Source: Pseudomonas sp. TH10
GTDB taxonomy: Bacteria; Pseudomonadota; Gammaproteobacteria; Pseudomonadales; Pseudomonadaceae
NCBI RefSeq assembly: GCF_016651255.1
Contig: NZ_JAEKEG010000019.1
Location: 1-51,820 of the forward strand
Direction of reading: 5' to 3'
Length of the DNA: 51,820 nt
Below the pieces are notes generated by a model, which worked only from the letters and a program-made list of their open reading frames with translations, did no database searches and was not told the origin of the DNA. Both the position numbers and the translations under genes were made by a program. Positions 25,428 through 34,378 of this stretch are shown piece by piece; position 1 is the first letter of the stretch, and each line of letters opens with the position of its first letter.

Positions 25428-27838
25428 CTACTGCGCAGCCCGCGCCGGCAACAGCTTCAACGTGCTCCGGGTATTCGCCGTCACCTCTTCTTCGCTGAAA
25501 TGCGCCTGCACATACATCCCGTCGACATACGCTTCGGCCTGGTCGTCATAGTGACTGTCAAACGGCACGCCACTCTGCCCAACCGGATTGATCGTCAGGC
25601 CATGCGCCGGGTCGGCGAAATCCACCAGCCGCCGCGTCGACGGCCCGTAAGTCACCGGCCACGGCGCCGGGCCGATCCGCGCGGAAAGATTATTCGGCAC
25701 CTCATGACTGCCCGGCGCTGCGAACGGCCCGACGTTGAAAATCCGCTCCAGCGGCTTCTGCTGCCCCAGCGGATGCCCGTGCGTCAGCGTATGCGCCGCG
25801 CCCCACTGCCACTGCGCGAAGTCTGCGCCAAGCGTGTTCCGAAGGTGCGCCAGGCTCGCTTGCCATGCCACCTTGACCGTGTCGGCGCGGGTCTCCTTGA
25901 TCGGTGTGTTGCGGTTGTCCCACCACGGTGAATCAGCGTTCGCCGCCAAGCGTGGCAGCGCCGCATCGATCACCCGCGTCGACAGCAGCGTGTCGAAAAA
26001 GTCGTTGCCCAGCTCATCACGCATCGCTGCATCGGCGAGGTCATACAGGAACTGGTTGAACAGCGTGGCACTGGTGGAGTCCAGCGGGTAATCACCTTGC
26101 CACCGGGCCAGTTGCTCCACCAGCCGCAGTTCGGCAGGATCGCTCACCACTTCGCGTAACACCGGCAACAACGGGGCGAGCAAGCGTGGCCCGTAGCCGG
26201 TGGTGGTGCCCAGTTGCAGCTTCTGGCTGGCTTCCAGGTCCCACTTGACCGCTTTGTCGCCGAGCTGGCGATTGAGCTGCTGGCCACGATCCGCCAGGTT
26301 GTAGTACCCGGGGATGTCCATGCCGGTTGGCGATACCGGCTGGAAGTTGGCCGACACGATGTAGCCCCGCGACGGATTTTCTTCCTGAGGGTTGGCGCTG
26401 AACGGGTAGAAGCCGTCCTTCTCCGCCTCGGCAGTGCTGCCATCGAGAATAAAGCCACCCCGCACCCCTGCGGGACGCTTGGGTAGCTGCGCTGCCGCCC
26501 ACCAGCCGATGTCGCCCTTGGCATTGGCCCAGACGATGTTCAGGCCGGGCGCCTGGACCTTGGCTGCGGCACTGCGCGCCTTGGCCAGGGTGTCGGCGCG
26601 GTTGAGCTGGTAGAAGCCTTCGAGAATCGGATTCGGGCTTTCGAGGAAGCCCCACCACATGGCGATTGGGGTCTTGCCCACGTTCGCGCCCAGCGCATCG
26701 TTGACGATCGGCCCATGGGGCGACTGGCGCAGTACCAGGGGCACTGGGGCCTGACCCTTAACCGCGATCTGCTGCTCGCTGGAGGTCATGTCCACCCACT
26801 TGCCGCGATACCAGACCTGGTTGGGATTGTCCGGATTGACCTTCTCCGCGATCAGGTCCAGGTCATCGTTCTGGAACATGGTGATGCTCCAGCCGAAATC
26901 GTGATTCAGGCCGAGTGACGCAAACGGCATCAGCGCCTGATAGTGACCGTAAAGGTCAAAGCCGGGTGCCGAGAGCTGCGCCTCATACCATACCGACGGC
27001 GCCGAGAAGCGAATGTGCGGGTCACCCGCCAGCAGCGGCTTGCCGCTCTTGGTGCGGCTGCCGGCGACGACCCAGGCGTTGCTGCCTTCGAACTGCGGCA
27101 GGCCGTGCTCCGCCAGGGCCTGTTCACTCAGGCGGGCGAGGGCGTTGAGGTCCTTCCAGTCGACACTGGCAAGGGCCTGGCAGCGCCACCCTGCTGACTG
27201 GCCAGAACGCCTTTGGGCTGCCAGTCGAGGTCGAAGACGTTGAGGTAATCGGTGCCGAGCTGATCGCGCACATACGTCAGCAACGGTTCGGTGCGAAACG
27301 CGGCAGCAAAACTGTAAGCCATGTAGCCGGCGACGCTGATGCTGTCTTCTGCCGTGAACGGCCGTTTGGGGATGCCCAGCACGTCGAACTCGATGGGCGC
27401 GGCGTGCGAGTCCTGATATTGGTTGATGCCGTCCAGATAGGCTTTCAGGGCCTTCCACGCCGGCGACTGCTTATCGAGGCTGGCGACGTAACTGGCGGCG
27501 CGCTCGCGTATGCGCAGGCTGCGGAACAGTTTGTCGGTGTCGAGCAGTTTCGGCCCGAGCACTTCGGCCAGCTCGCCACGGGCGAGGCGGCGCATGGCTT
27601 CCATCTGGAACAGCCGATCCTGGGCATGCACATAGCCAAGGGCGCGGTAGAGGTCGGTTTCGTTCTCGGCACGGATGTGCGGTACGCCGCGCTCGTCGTA
27701 GCGCACGGTCACCGACCCTTGCAGGTTGCGCAGTTCGACCTGGCCCTGGCGTGTCGGTTGTTTGCTGTAGACGTACCAGCCAGCGCCAGCGGCGAGCAGC
27801 ACAACCAGCAGGACGAGAACGGTCAGGAGGCGTTTCAT
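25428..27838 (-). pseudogene. Penicillin-acylase-family Ntn hydrolase, HacB-like, split by a frameshift
   Basis: A secreted N-terminal-nucleophile hydrolase of about 803 residues, in the position of the P. aeruginosa acyl-homoserine-lactone acylase HacB (PA0305), directly after the spu block. The first frame (27838 leftward) has a membrane/signal segment at residues 5-25 and the alpha chain (GVPHIRAENETDLYRALGYVHAQDRLFQMEAMRR). The second frame carries the autocleavage site FEGSNAW, where Ser becomes the beta-chain nucleophile, and then the beta chain with HDFGWSITMFQNDD. The frames switch within about 27172-27192; one base appears to be missing. As read, only the alpha part and about 15 wrong residues would be made, so the enzyme would be inactive. 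Activity on quorum-sensing signals is inferred from the family and position. Confidence 0.85.
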
Positions 27839-27951
27839 GGTGATTCCTTGTTCTTGTTATGAGTGACAGCAATTCCCTGGCGACACTGTTTAACACGACC
27901 TGCCGCGACGGCCCATCGCCCTTAGGAGGGATTCGTATTGCCGGATCTTCC

Positions 27952-28534
27952 CTACTTCGTTGCCGCCACAGGCCAGGGGCAGTAACACCCCACCGCCAGT
28001 GTGTGAGTGGCGCTCACCTCACGCCCTTCGTTCAGCGCCTGCAGGATCGGTTCGATGAAGCTGTTACTGGAATTGCACGTCAGGCCTTCGCTGTAGGGGC
28101 CAAAATAGGCCAGTTTGCCGGTTCGATCCCATATCGCCACGGCGGGGCTGGCGGGGATCTGCTCGGAGCCAGGCAACACGTTGATGTTTTTCAGCCCGCC
28201 CAGGGTGCTCGGTAACTGACCGTGGCTACCGGGTTTTTGCACCGAGTAGAACTCGATGCCCTGTGGAACATGAACGCTCGACAAGCTCACTGAGATGCTG
28301 CTGGTTGCCGACATTGCAGGGGCACGCAGGGTCCCAGAAGTGCACCAGGCGAATGGCCCCGGGGCCTGCAAGGTCGTCCGGCAGACGCAAGGGGTCGCCG
28401 GAGAATACTGCCGTATGTTCGCTGAATGCGCGCAGGTAGCGACCTTGAAACCAGTCGTATGCCGCCCACAGTACGACGGCGCACACGAGGGTGAGCAGGC
28501 TGGCGAGCAGTGTGGTGCGGTAGGCCGGGCGCAT
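27952..28534 (-). pseudogene. Thioredoxin-fold membrane-anchored protein (DUF6436-like), split by a frameshift
   Basis: Expected product about 193 residues: an N-terminal membrane anchor (TTLLASLLTLVCAVVLWAAY), a thioredoxin-like strand with the active-site-like FWDPACPCNVGNQQHL, and a second frame with GIEFYSVQKPGSHGQLPS, SPAVAIWDRTGKLAYFGPYSEG and a C-terminal CYCPWPV. The frames switch near 28270-28280 (GAG CGT TCA TGT); removing one T, or adding two, joins them. Family assignment rests on my memory of the pattern; the CPC-type motif suggests a redox role but that is not proven. It is transcribed toward the acylase gene, 113 bp away. Confidence 0.7.
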
Positions 28535-28633
28535 GGAATGCTTTCCTTGGAGGTCGGCTAGCTTGCCATGCTTGCCGGGACAGATGAATATCGCAGGCCG
28601 ATAAAGTCCGTTTCACTCGCTGGAAATTGCCTC

Positions 28634-29581
28634 ATGCCTGCTACTTTCGACCCCGATCAATTACGCGCCAGCCTCAAGCCATTGGCCGAGTGGCAGCCGT
28701 TGTCGGAGCAAGCGCGGGCGTATCGGCACTTTTATGGCCTGGATTTTCCCGGGCGCGAACTGCGCACTGGCCTGGGCCGATTCGAGGCGGGTGGTTATCA
28801 GCTGGTCAGTCAGTTCTGGTGGCCGGAGAAGGTCAAGGCGACGCTGTTTCTGCTGCACGGTTATTACGATCACACCGGGCTCTATCGCCATGTGATCGAG
28901 TGGGCGCTGGATCAGGACTTCGCCGTGATTGCCTGCGACTTGCCCGGGCATGGTCTGTCGAGCGGGCCGCGCGCGAGCATTCGCGATTTCTCCGAGTATC
29001 AGGATGTCCTGCAAGCGTTGTTCGCCGAAGCGCAGTCGATCTCGTTGCCGCAGCCGTGGCACTTGTGCGGACAAAGCACTGGCGGAGCGATTGTGGTCGA
29101 TCACGTGCTCAACCATGGCGAAGGCAGCCCGGCGCAAGGTCAGTTGATTCTGATGGCACCGCTGGTGCGGCCTCGTGCGTGGGGCTGGTCGCAGTTGAGT
29201 TATTACCTGCTCAGGCCTTTCGTCAGAGGGGTGGCGCGGCGCTTCAGCGAGAACTCCAACGACCCGGATTTCCTGCCCTTCCTGCAAGCAGACCCGCTAC
29301 AACCGCTGCGCCTGCCCACCGCCTGGGTAGGCGCGCTCGCCCGTTGGGTCAAGCGCATCGAGGCAGCACCGCACAGCTTGCGTCGGCCGCTGATCGTGCA
29401 GGGGCAGGCGGATATGACGGTCGACTGGCAGCACAATTTGCAGGTGTTGAAGTGGAAGTTCGATCGGCCGCAGATCTTGCTGCTGGCGGAGGCACGGCAT
29501 CATCTGGCGAATGAAACGGTGGAGATGCGCGAGGAGTATTTCGAGTTCTTGAGCAAGCGGATCAAGGGCCGCAATCTTTAG
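28634..29581 (+). CDS. Alpha/beta hydrolase (lysophospholipase-like)
   Basis: A 315-residue serine hydrolase. It shows the oxyanion strand LFLLHGYYDHTGLYRHVIEWAL at about residues 75-96, the segment VIACDLPGHGLSSGPRASI, and the nucleophile elbow CGQSTGGAIVVDHVL with Ser as nucleophile. RHHLANE near the end probably supplies the catalytic His. It resembles monoacylglycerol lipase/lysophospholipase proteins; no signal peptide is seen, so it is probably cytoplasmic. ATG 28634 starts MPATFDPDQLRASL; the upstream open frame from 28568 has no support. The substrate is unknown. Confidence 0.85.
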   Translation: MPATFDPDQLRASLKPLAEWQPLSEQARAYRHFYGLDFPGRELRTGLGRFEAGGYQLVSQFWWPEKVKATLFLLHGYYDHTGLYRHVIEWALDQDFAVIACDLPGHGLSSGPRASIRDFSEYQDVLQALFAEAQSISLPQPWHLCGQSTGGAIVVDHVLNHGEGSPAQGQLILMAPLVRPRAWGWSQLSYYLLRPFVRGVARRFSENSNDPDFLPFLQADPLQPLRLPTAWVGALARWVKRIEAAPHSLRRPLIVQGQADMTVDWQHNLQVLKWKFDRPQILLLAEARHHLANETVEMREEYFEFLSKRIKGRNL

Positions 29582-29624
29582 TGGCAGTGAAGGCCCGCGA
29601 TGGCGTCATGCCAGGCACTGAAAA

Positions 29625-30371
29625 TTATTGGCCAAGGTTAGTCTGCCCCACTGCCAACCCTGCGCGAATAGCCGCCAGCGCCGCCTGGTAATACGCCTTG
29701 CCCTCAGTCGACTCGGCAAACGTCGCAAACTCCTCCAGCTCTTCATCCGACAGGTCGCGATACACGTAGAGCAGCGTGTTGTTCAGGTCTACGCCAATCT
29801 GATCCATCAAGCGCTGACGCTGGCCGTTCAGCATGCCCTGCGCCTGACCGCCACCGAGCAGGCCGGGAATCATCGAACTCAAACTGTCTGCCGCGACACC
29901 GGCAATCGCCAGGCTCACTTCAGCGCCAGCCTCGCGCGCCGGCAAAGCCTGGGCGAGGTGGCCGATGATCAGCAGGCGGCTGTCGCTGACCTGCATCTTC
30001 GGCAGGCCCTTGGCATTCTTCGCCAATTGATCACGGCGGGTTGCGAGCAATTCGGCCGCAACGATTTTCTTGCCCAGTGGCGATTGAAAGAAGGACAGGG
30101 CCGGTTTCGGATCGGCGAGGTGCTGGCGCAGTTGCGCTTCGGCGCGTTGATCCATGGCCTGTGGAGCAAAGCGCTGGTTGCTGTTGTTCACCAGCGCTTG
30201 AAACACGGCGGGCGGCAGGCTGTTCTGATAGCGCTGCTGCGCGGCACTCAGGGCGTCATTGAAATGCGCACGTTGATCTGGCCAGCCGGCGACCTTGTAC
30301 AACTGATCGTGGCCGTCCGCCCAAGCGGGCAAAACACAAAGCATCAACAGTGAAAAAAGCAAACGGCGCAT
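29625..30371 (-). CDS. DUF2059-type periplasmic protein
   Basis: A 248-residue secreted protein with a signal peptide at residues 1-18 (MRRLLFSLLMLCVLPAWA). The mature part is helical, and its C-terminal region LYVYRDLSDEELEEFATFAES...GKAYYQAALAAI matches the DUF2059 pattern found in many proteobacteria. The function is not known. The ATG at 30371 follows CAGGAGTCC; the upstream extension to 30509 is not used. It is divergent from the 2OG oxygenase gene. Confidence 0.8.
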   Translation of the reverse strand: MRRLLFSLLMLCVLPAWADGHDQLYKVAGWPDQRAHFNDALSAAQQRYQNSLPPAVFQALVNNSNQRFAPQAMDQRAEAQLRQHLADPKPALSFFQSPLGKKIVAAELLATRRDQLAKNAKGLPKMQVSDSRLLIIGHLAQALPAREAGAEVSLAIAGVAADSLSSMIPGLLGGGQAQGMLNGQRQRLMDQIGVDLNNTLLYVYRDLSDEELEEFATFAESTEGKAYYQAALAAIRAGLAVGQTNLGQ

Positions 30372-30479
30372 AGGGACTCCTGTCAGCAGGCGACTATTCT
30401 CCGTGTGGCATTCGGACTTGTCGAGAATTCGTATCAAGCCGCTGCACGGCTCTGTCGGATTTGCAGGCACAGGAATACT

Positions 30480-31114
30480 ATGCGCGCCATGCAAATACCC
30501 TCTGATCATCCGCTGCTGTTACGTATCGTCGACGACCTGGCCGACACATGGCTGGTCGCAGCAGAATATTTTCCTGCCTCTGGGTCTGACCCGGGAACTG
30601 GCGGCTGAGTGCCATAAACGTTCAGCCGAAGGTGAATTGGCGCCTGCCGCCGTGGGTCGCGGGCCCACTTTCGGAGATTCGCGAGGGCATTCGTGGCGAC
30701 CGCATTCAGTGGATCGAGCCCGGCCAGGCGCTGGCGTGTGACAGTTATCTACAGCTGATGGACAGCCTGCGCGAGGCGATGAATCGGGGCCTGTTCCTCG
30801 GCCTGGAGGATTTCGAAAGCCATTTCGCGTTGTACCCGCCAGGCGCTTTTTACCTCAAGCACGTCGATCGCTTTCGCGACGACGACCGGCGCATGGTGTC
30901 GGCGGTGGTCTACCTGAATGATGCCTGGCTACCCGAGCACGGTGGCCAGTTGCGCATGTACCTGGACGAAGGCGTGCAGCATGACGTCGTGCCAACCGGC
31001 GGCTGCCTGGTGGTCTTCCTGTCCGGCGAAGTGCCCCACGAAGTCCTGCCCGCCAGCCGAAATCGCCTGTCGTTGACCGGCTGGTTCCGGCGACGCGGCA
31101 ACGAGCCCTTCTGA
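30480..31114 (+). pseudogene. 2-oxoglutarate/Fe(II)-dependent dioxygenase, carrying two frameshifts
   Basis: The restored product is about 210 residues: MRAMQIPSDHPLLLRIVDDLAD, then HGWSQQNIFLPLGLTRELAAECHKR, then SEIREGIRGDRIQWIEPGQALACD through the C-terminus. The iron site is clear: HVDRFRDDDRR gives His-x-Asp-like ligands in FYLKHVD, VPHEVLP gives the distal His, and NRLSLTGWFRRR the 2-oxoglutarate-binding Arg. Two single-base insertions break it, at 30543-30549 (GACACATGG where GACCATGG fits) and at the three-T run 30669-30671 (two T fit). The length minus two bases is an exact multiple of three. Related to SM-20/prolyl-4-hydroxylase-like bacterial proteins; the substrate is unknown. The next gene starts 2 bp after its stop. 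Confidence 0.8.
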
Positions 31115-31116
31115 CC

Positions 31117-31601
31117 ATGCAGAAAATTCTGGTAAGCCGCTGCCTGCTGGGTCACCGCGTTCGCTACGACGGCGGTGCCAGTGGGCCTTTCGATCAGTTG
31201 CAGCAATGGGTCGATGAGGGTCGGGTCGTGCCTTTGTGCCCCGAGGTGGCCGGCGGCTTGCCGACTCCCGGGCTGCCGCGGAAATCCCCGGCGGGCAGGG
31301 CGGTGAAGTGCTGGATGGGCGGGCGGCGATCATCACCACTGATGGTGCGGATGTCAGCGCCGAGTTCCTGTCGGGGGCGTATCAGGCCCTGGAACTGGTG
31401 CAAAAGCACGGCATCCGGATTGCGGTGCTGAAGGCCAACAGCCCGTCGTGCGGGAATCTGTTGACTTACGACGGGACGTTCAGCGGTGTGAAGGTCAGCG
31501 GTGAGGGCGTCACGGCGGCATTGCTGCGACGCTACGGGGTGCAAGTCTTCAGCGAGCTGCAACTGCCGGAAGCGGCCCGTGCTTTGACCGCACAAGACTA
31601 A
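31117..31601 (+). pseudogene. DUF523-family protein, split by a frameshift
   Basis: Expected 161-residue DUF523 protein. The first frame holds KILVSRCLLGHRVRYDGGAS and VVPLCPEVAGGLPTP; the second holds GGEVLDGRAAIITTDGADVS and the conserved Cys-containing segment LKANSPSCGNLLTYDG. One C added to the three-C run at 31267-31269 joins them. Conserved cysteines in CLLG, LCPE and SPSCG suggest a metal or Fe-S site, which is an inference. It is 2 bp downstream of the oxygenase gene, so both were probably one transcript. Confidence 0.85.
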
Positions 31602-31617
31602 CCGCCCGAACACATCT

Positions 31618-31709
31618 GCTGTGGGAGCGAGCCTGCTCGCGATGGCGGCCTGTCCCTCAACACCTTAGCTGGATATGCCGGCCTCATCGCGAGCAGCTCG
31701 CGCCCCCTG
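31618..31709. repeat. REPIN-like paired inverted repeat
   Basis: CTGTGGGAGCGAGCCTGCTC left arm and CATCGCGAGCAGCTCGCGCC right arm; the right arm has lost part of its consensus. It separates the convergent DUF523 and solute-binding-like genes. Confidence 0.75.
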
Positions 31710-31729
31710 GGTTATCCATCTGCCTCGGC

Positions 31730-32326
31730 TCAGGGCTTCGGCGCCACACTCGTATCCGCACCAAACCACTTCTGTGACAGTGCCTGCAGGCGTCCGTCCG
31801 CCTTGATCCGCCCCAGCGCATTCTCCAGGCTGGCATGAAACGCCGGGTTGCCCTTCTGGAACGGGATGGCCAGGCGCACCGGCGCAGCCGCCTTGGGTTT
31901 GTCCTGCGCCAAGGTCTGTACCAGCAGCATCGAGCGCGGCTCCGGTTCTTTCTGCGCGATCAGATCTGCCTTGGCATAGCTGTAAGGCTCACTGAAGTCG
32001 AAACGATCCTTGAGTTCCGGTGTCAGTGCTATGTGGTTGAGCGCGACGTCGTACTTGCCGCTTTCAACGCCCTGGAGCAGATCGCCTTCGTCGGTGACGA
32101 TGAAATCGGCGCGCACATCCAGCTCAGAGGCTATCAATTGCCCAAGCTCGACCTCGAACCCCGTGAGTTGGTCGCCGTCGTCCTTGTAATTGAAGGGCGG
32201 TGTATTAGCCTCAAGGGCTATGCGCAGCTCGCCGCGGTCGTTGACGTCATCAATCAGTTCGGCATTAGCCAAAGGGCTCAAAAGGGGTAGCAGGCAGATC
32301 AGGCCAGGCAGAAAACGCATGGTCAC
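31730..32326 (-). CDS. Short family-3 solute-binding-like protein lacking most of lobe 2
   Basis: A 198-residue secreted protein with a signal peptide at residues 1-22 (ending SPLANA). Lobe 1 is normal: LRIALEANTPPFNYKDDGDQLTGFEVELGQLIASEL and GKYDVALNHIALTPELKDRFDFSEPYSY. After ADLIAQKEPEPRS it soon reaches LAIPFQKGNPAFHASLENALGRIKADGRLQALSQKWFG, the returning lobe-1 segment. The roughly 80-residue second lobe of ordinary amino-acid-binding proteins is reduced to about 30 residues with a Lys/Pro/Ala-rich linker. The frame is clean, so this looks like an in-frame reduction rather than a sequence slip. Ligand closure between two lobes would not be possible in the usual way. No permease or ATPase gene is adjacent. 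Confidence 0.8.
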   Translation of the reverse strand: MTMRFLPGLICLLPLLSPLANAELIDDVNDRGELRIALEANTPPFNYKDDGDQLTGFEVELGQLIASELDVRADFIVTDEGDLLQGVESGKYDVALNHIALTPELKDRFDFSEPYSYAKADLIAQKEPEPRSMLLVQTLAQDKPKAAAPVRLAIPFQKGNPAFHASLENALGRIKADGRLQALSQKWFGADTSVAPKP

Positions 32327-32455
32327 TCCTTTGAAATCATTATTGCGACGCTCTGAGTCAGGCGCGCTTTGCTATGGTTGTCGAGTGCCTTCGACAACGA
32401 ATGGTCATGAAGTTGTCATGACCGTGCGGATTTTACGGAAAAACTGGAGAAGAGA

Positions 32456-32881
32456 ATGAAAACGTTTATGTCACGTGCAGCATTGGCTGGCCTGTTGATG
32501 GGTGTTTCGGTGCTGGCCAGTGCAGCGACTCCGGCCCCTAAAGGCGCGGAAGTGTTCATCGTTTCTCCCGAGGACGGGGCGACTGTTTCTCAGGAATTCA
32601 AAGTCAAGTTCGGCACCAAGGACGTGGCGCTGGCGCCAGCGGGTGATGTCACCAAAAACACCGGTCACCACCACCTGCTGATCGATGTCAAAGAGCTCCC
32701 AGCCGCCGGTCAGCCGATTCCGATGGACGCCAACCACATGCACTTCGGCAAGGCGCAGACCGAAGCGACGATCAAACTGGCACCGGGCAAGCACACCCTG
32801 CAGCTGGAGCTGGGTGACAGCGGCCACATGCCGTTCGATCCGCCAATCGTCTCGAAGAAAATCACCGTCAACGTCGAATAA
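32456..32881 (+). CDS. DUF4399 periplasmic protein
   Basis: A 141-residue protein with a signal peptide at residues 1-24 (ending VLASAA), then APKGAEVFIVSPEDGATVSQEFKVKFGTKDV and GHHHLLIDVKELPAAGQPIP, the DUF4399 pattern. The GHHHLLID and ANHMHFGKAQTE motifs are rich in His and may bind metal (inference). It is divergent from the solute-binding-like gene and convergent with serA, sharing a terminator with it. ATG follows GGAGAAGAGA. The function is unknown. Confidence 0.85.
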   Translation: MKTFMSRAALAGLLMGVSVLASAATPAPKGAEVFIVSPEDGATVSQEFKVKFGTKDVALAPAGDVTKNTGHHHLLIDVKELPAAGQPIPMDANHMHFGKAQTEATIKLAPGKHTLQLELGDSGHMPFDPPIVSKKITVNVE

Positions 32882-32898
32882 GCTTTTCGCCGTGCATG

Positions 32899-32927
32899 AA
32901 AAAGGGAGCCCGAAGGCTCCCTTTTTT
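32899..32927. terminator. Bidirectional terminator between DUF4399 gene and serA
   Basis: A-run, stem GGGAGCC-CGAA-GGCTCCC, then six T. It has T-tracts on both strands and lies between two convergent stops. Confidence 0.92.
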
Positions 32928-32942
32928 GTCGCTGACGTTTGA

Positions 32943-34172
32943 TCAGAACAGAACACGGCTACGGATAGTGCCGTTGATGTGCTGCAGCTTCTCTTGCGCC
33001 AGGTCCGAGTACTCGGCGTCGACGTCGATCACCACGTAGCCAACCTTCTCGTTGGTCTGCAGGAACTGACCGGAGATGTTGATGCCGTTTTCGGCGAAGA
33101 CCTTGTTGATCTCGCTCATCACACCCGGGATGTTCTCGTGGATGTGCAGCAGGCGGTGCTTGCCAGGGTGAGCCGGCAGGGCCACTTCCGGGAAGTTCAC
33201 CGACGAAACGGAGGTACCGTTGTCGCTGTACTTGACCAGTTTCTCTGCGACTTCCAGACCGATGTTGGCTTGCGCTTCAGCGGTCGAGCCACCGATGTGC
33301 GGGGTCAGGATCACGTTGTCGAGGCCACGCAGCGGGCTTTCGAACTCTTCGTCGTTGGAGCGTGGCTCCACCGGGAACACGTCGATGGCCGCGCCGATCA
33401 GGTGCTTGTCCTTGATCGCGTCCGCCAGGGCGTCCAGCTCGACCACGGTGCCGCGTGCTGCGTTGATCAGGATGCCGCCCTTCTTGATGGCGCGGATTTC
33501 CTTCTCGCCGATCATCCACTGGGTCGCAGCGGTTTCCGGAACGTGTAGGGTGACGATGTCGGACATGCCCAGCAGGTCGTGCAGGTTGCCGACCTGAGTG
33601 GCGTTGCCCAGCGGCAGCTTGGTCACGGTGTCATAGAAGAACACCTGCATGCCCAGACCTTCGGCCAGAACCGACAGCTGAGTACCGATCGAGCCGTAGC
33701 CGACGATGCCCAGCTTCTTGCCACGGATCTCGAAGGAGTTGGCCGCAGACTTGATCCAGCCGCCACGGTGGCAGGAAGCGTTTTTCTCAGGGATGCCGCG
33801 CAGCAGCAGGATCGCCTCGGCCAGCACCAGCTCGGCAACGGAGCGGGTATTGGAGTACGGCGCGTTGAACACGGCGATGCCGCGCTCGCGGGCAGCACTC
33901 AGGTCAACCTGGTTGGTGCCGATGCAGAAACAGCCGACCGCTACCAGCTTCTTCGCGTGATCGAAGATCTCTTCGGTCAATTGGGTGCGCGAACGAATGC
34001 CGATGAAGTGAGCGTCAGCAATCTTTTCCTTCAACTGGGCTTCCGGCAAGGAACCTGTCAGGTATTCGATGCTGGTATAGCCCGCCGCCTTGAGGACGTC
34101 GACAGCCGATTGGTGGACGCCTTCGAGAAGAAGGAACTTGATCTTGCTCTTATCGAGAGAAGTCTTGCTCAT
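32943..34172 (-). CDS. serA: D-3-phosphoglycerate dehydrogenase SerA
   Basis: Oxidises 3-phosphoglycerate to 3-phosphohydroxypyruvate with NAD, the first step of serine synthesis, and can reduce 2-oxoglutarate to D-2-hydroxyglutarate. The 409-residue product has the NAD fold (KLGIVGYGSIGTQLSVLAEGLGM, then LINAARGTVVELDAL), the catalytic region VILTPHIGGSTAEAQ with its His, and a C-terminal ACT domain (HENIPGVMSEINKVFAENGINISG) that binds serine for feedback control. It is intact and divergent from the D-2-hydroxyglutarate dehydrogenase gene, which clears the side product. Confidence 0.97.
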   Translation of the reverse strand: MSKTSLDKSKIKFLLLEGVHQSAVDVLKAAGYTSIEYLTGSLPEAQLKEKIADAHFIGIRSRTQLTEEIFDHAKKLVAVGCFCIGTNQVDLSAARERGIAVFNAPYSNTRSVAELVLAEAILLLRGIPEKNASCHRGGWIKSAANSFEIRGKKLGIVGYGSIGTQLSVLAEGLGMQVFFYDTVTKLPLGNATQVGNLHDLLGMSDIVTLHVPETAATQWMIGEKEIRAIKKGGILINAARGTVVELDALADAIKDKHLIGAAIDVFPVEPRSNDEEFESPLRGLDNVILTPHIGGSTAEAQANIGLEVAEKLVKYSDNGTSVSSVNFPEVALPAHPGKHRLLHIHENIPGVMSEINKVFAENGINISGQFLQTNEKVGYVVIDVDAEYSDLAQEKLQHINGTIRSRVLF

Positions 34173-34267
34173 CTGCGTAAACCTGTATCCCGGAGAAAAA
34201 TGGCAGGGAGGGGCGCAGCCTGGAGCTGACCCAAACGGCAGGAAAGCCGTTACCGCAGATCAGGCCT

Positions 34268-34302
34268 TGGGCACTGTCCTGTGGGGTCGATATGCTAGCA
34301 TA
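34268..34302 (+). promoter_or_regulatory. Likely promoter of the D-2-hydroxyglutarate dehydrogenase gene with a palindromic -10
   Basis: TTGGGC at 34268-34273 and TATGCT at 34291-34296 are 17 bp apart, a sigma-70-like spacing. The -10 box is the left half of the perfect 12-bp palindrome TATGCTAGCATA (34291-34302), so a -10 of equal quality reads on the other strand toward serA. A regulator binding the palindrome could control both genes. Confidence 0.5.
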
Positions 34303-34378
34303 GCCGCCCCGCTAAACACTCATTCCTGCGACGTGAAGCGTTCTCAGGATGACCATGAATTGTTCGAGAGTTCTGTCG

